Assembly (NCBI GenBank): GCA_951394405.1
Contig: OX596346.1
Location: 310,001 to 374,000, forward strand
DNA from: Coprinellus micaceus
Lineage: Eukaryota; Basidiomycota; Agaricomycetes; Agaricales; Psathyrellaceae
Reading direction: 5' to 3'
Length of the DNA: 64,000 nucleotides
The position numbers and the translations under genes are program-made. The notes below the pieces were generated by a model. It was not told the DNA's origin. It did not search any database and saw nothing but the letters and a program-made list of their open reading frames with translations. This document shows, piece by piece, positions 63,059-64,000 of this stretch. Numbering within the stretch: position 1 is the stretch's first letter; each line of letters starts with the position of its first letter.

Positions 63059-64000
63059 CTCGTCGGTATGAAGTCGACGGGCTCTGAGAGCTTGGAAGCA
63101 CCCGAGGCCTCAAGGTAACCATCGAGCATGCTGTTTGTAAACAAGCGTAACCGAGAACGGGACAGACGAAGGATCAAGAGACGAATAGAGGCGAACGGAC
63201 GGACGAAATGGAGGGCTGAAGAACGAAAGTTGAAGAAAGCATAGGCACGCGGGTACGCGCGGTAGGAGAATCGAAGAATGCGAAAGTCAAAAAACGAATA
63301 ATGGCACGGCCGAAGCCAATCACAGAACGAACGGGACCAAAAAGCCAAGGAAAGCGCAAAGGGATCGTGAACGAAGTGAATGGGACCGGGGAAGAAGAGA
63401 AGAATGGAAGGGCAGAAGGGTAACGTGGTCGGGCGAGGAAGTACGCAGCGGGCGATGGAATTCGTACGGAGGGAGCTGTATACCCCCGATCCGACGCGAG
63501 AGCTATAATACCCCCCGGCGACGAAGCAAAAAGAGGACGTAAGAGAAGGAGGAATAATGATAGTGAGAGAATGGTGAGTACTCACGTCGGCCTTGGCGTT
63601 CAAGTCCTAGATCTAGAAGCTGTGCTCACAGATATCGACACCGATGATGGGGCGAAGCTGAGCAGGGGATCCTGGTTGACTGTAGTGACGATCTCGAAGC
63701 ACTTCGTCTGGGTGTTTTATCCCTATCGCATGTCCATTATTCCCCCGGTTAATGCACTGGAGGAAATGGGAAGACGTACCAGCCAACCCAAACCAGACCC
63801 CCGAATACCCAGAGGAGCAGCGTCGAACTGCTTTCAAGCTATCGAGCGAGCCGAACGGGGTATCGATAGCCTGCTCAAGAGCACGGCCCTTGATCACACC
63901 GTCGGTGTTGGCGGTGGCGGAGGGCGCGAGGCTCTTCCAGACGTGGGAGGGCTGATCTGGTCTGCGAGGCGTTGGCCGACCAGGTCCATAAAGAGCCCAG
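63059..64000 (-). pseudogene. Fe/Mn superoxide dismutase-like pseudogene, copy S7 (runs off the right edge)
   Basis: Exon at about 63780-63900: ALEQAIDTPFGSLDSLKA then YSGVWFGLA before GTACGT. The next exon (about 63600-63720) reads FEIVTTVNQDPLLSFAP and, one frame over, PIIGVDICEHSF; Asp and His ligands are kept (Trp became Cys) but a stop follows and the exon needs a one-base shift. A roughly 460-bp intron starts at GTGAGT (63587) and the C-terminal exon at 63059-63130 is heavily eroded. The left end has the CACCTCGTCGG donor context shared with S4 and S5. N-terminus outside the window. Confidence 0.72.

Overview
This window looks like a chromosomal segment of a basidiomycete, most likely an agaricomycete. 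Genes are split by many short GT..AG introns (about 45-60 bp). The seven-transmembrane genes resemble the fungus-specific DUF6533 family. The mobile elements (Plavaka, Tnp2-type CMC, fungal Ty1/copia, tyrosine-recombinase retrotransposons) are typical of mushroom-forming fungi. There is no intact, clearly functional host gene.

The backbone is a decayed tandem array on the minus strand. The repeat unit is [SOD-like gene] - [unidentified segment X] - [DUF6533-like 7TM gene]. Seven SOD copies (S1-S7) are recognisable, with Fe/Mn superoxide dismutase signatures such as [23 protein letters not shown] and PIIGVDICEH. There are six X copies and four 7TM copies (D1-D4). All show stops, frameshifts, lost exons or lost splice sites. 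Upstream of S1-S6 sits the same non-coding module: TGAGTCA, then GATAAGATAAGAT, then an AATAAGCGCCC-like box. With transposons subtracted, module-to-module spacing is about 6.1, 4.9, 3.4, 5.9 and 2.0 kb. The shorter units lack the 7TM gene.

Layout: 1-4159 tyrosine-recombinase retrotransposon entering from the left, interrupted by a solo LTR; 5183-9410 S1 and D1; 9600-14250 X1 and S2, with an identical-LTR, gag-only element (10929-12939) inside an S2 intron; 15109-17007 D2; 17875-37954 a 20-kb Plavaka element inserted into an X copy, with a copia element nested in a cargo gene (18733-25769) and a solo LTR of another family nested in the copia integrase; 38490-49900 S3, X4, S4, D3, X5, S5, X6; 49993-57504 a Tnp2-type DNA transposon inside the last exon of S6; 57505-64000 the rest of S6, then D4, X7 and S7.

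The nesting gives a relative chronology. The array formed first. Plavaka and the Tnp2 element then hit array genes. Copia hit the Plavaka cargo gene, and another LTR family hit copia. The gag-only element, whose two LTRs show no difference, is probably the youngest insertion. One 200-bp assembly gap lies at 32624-32823.
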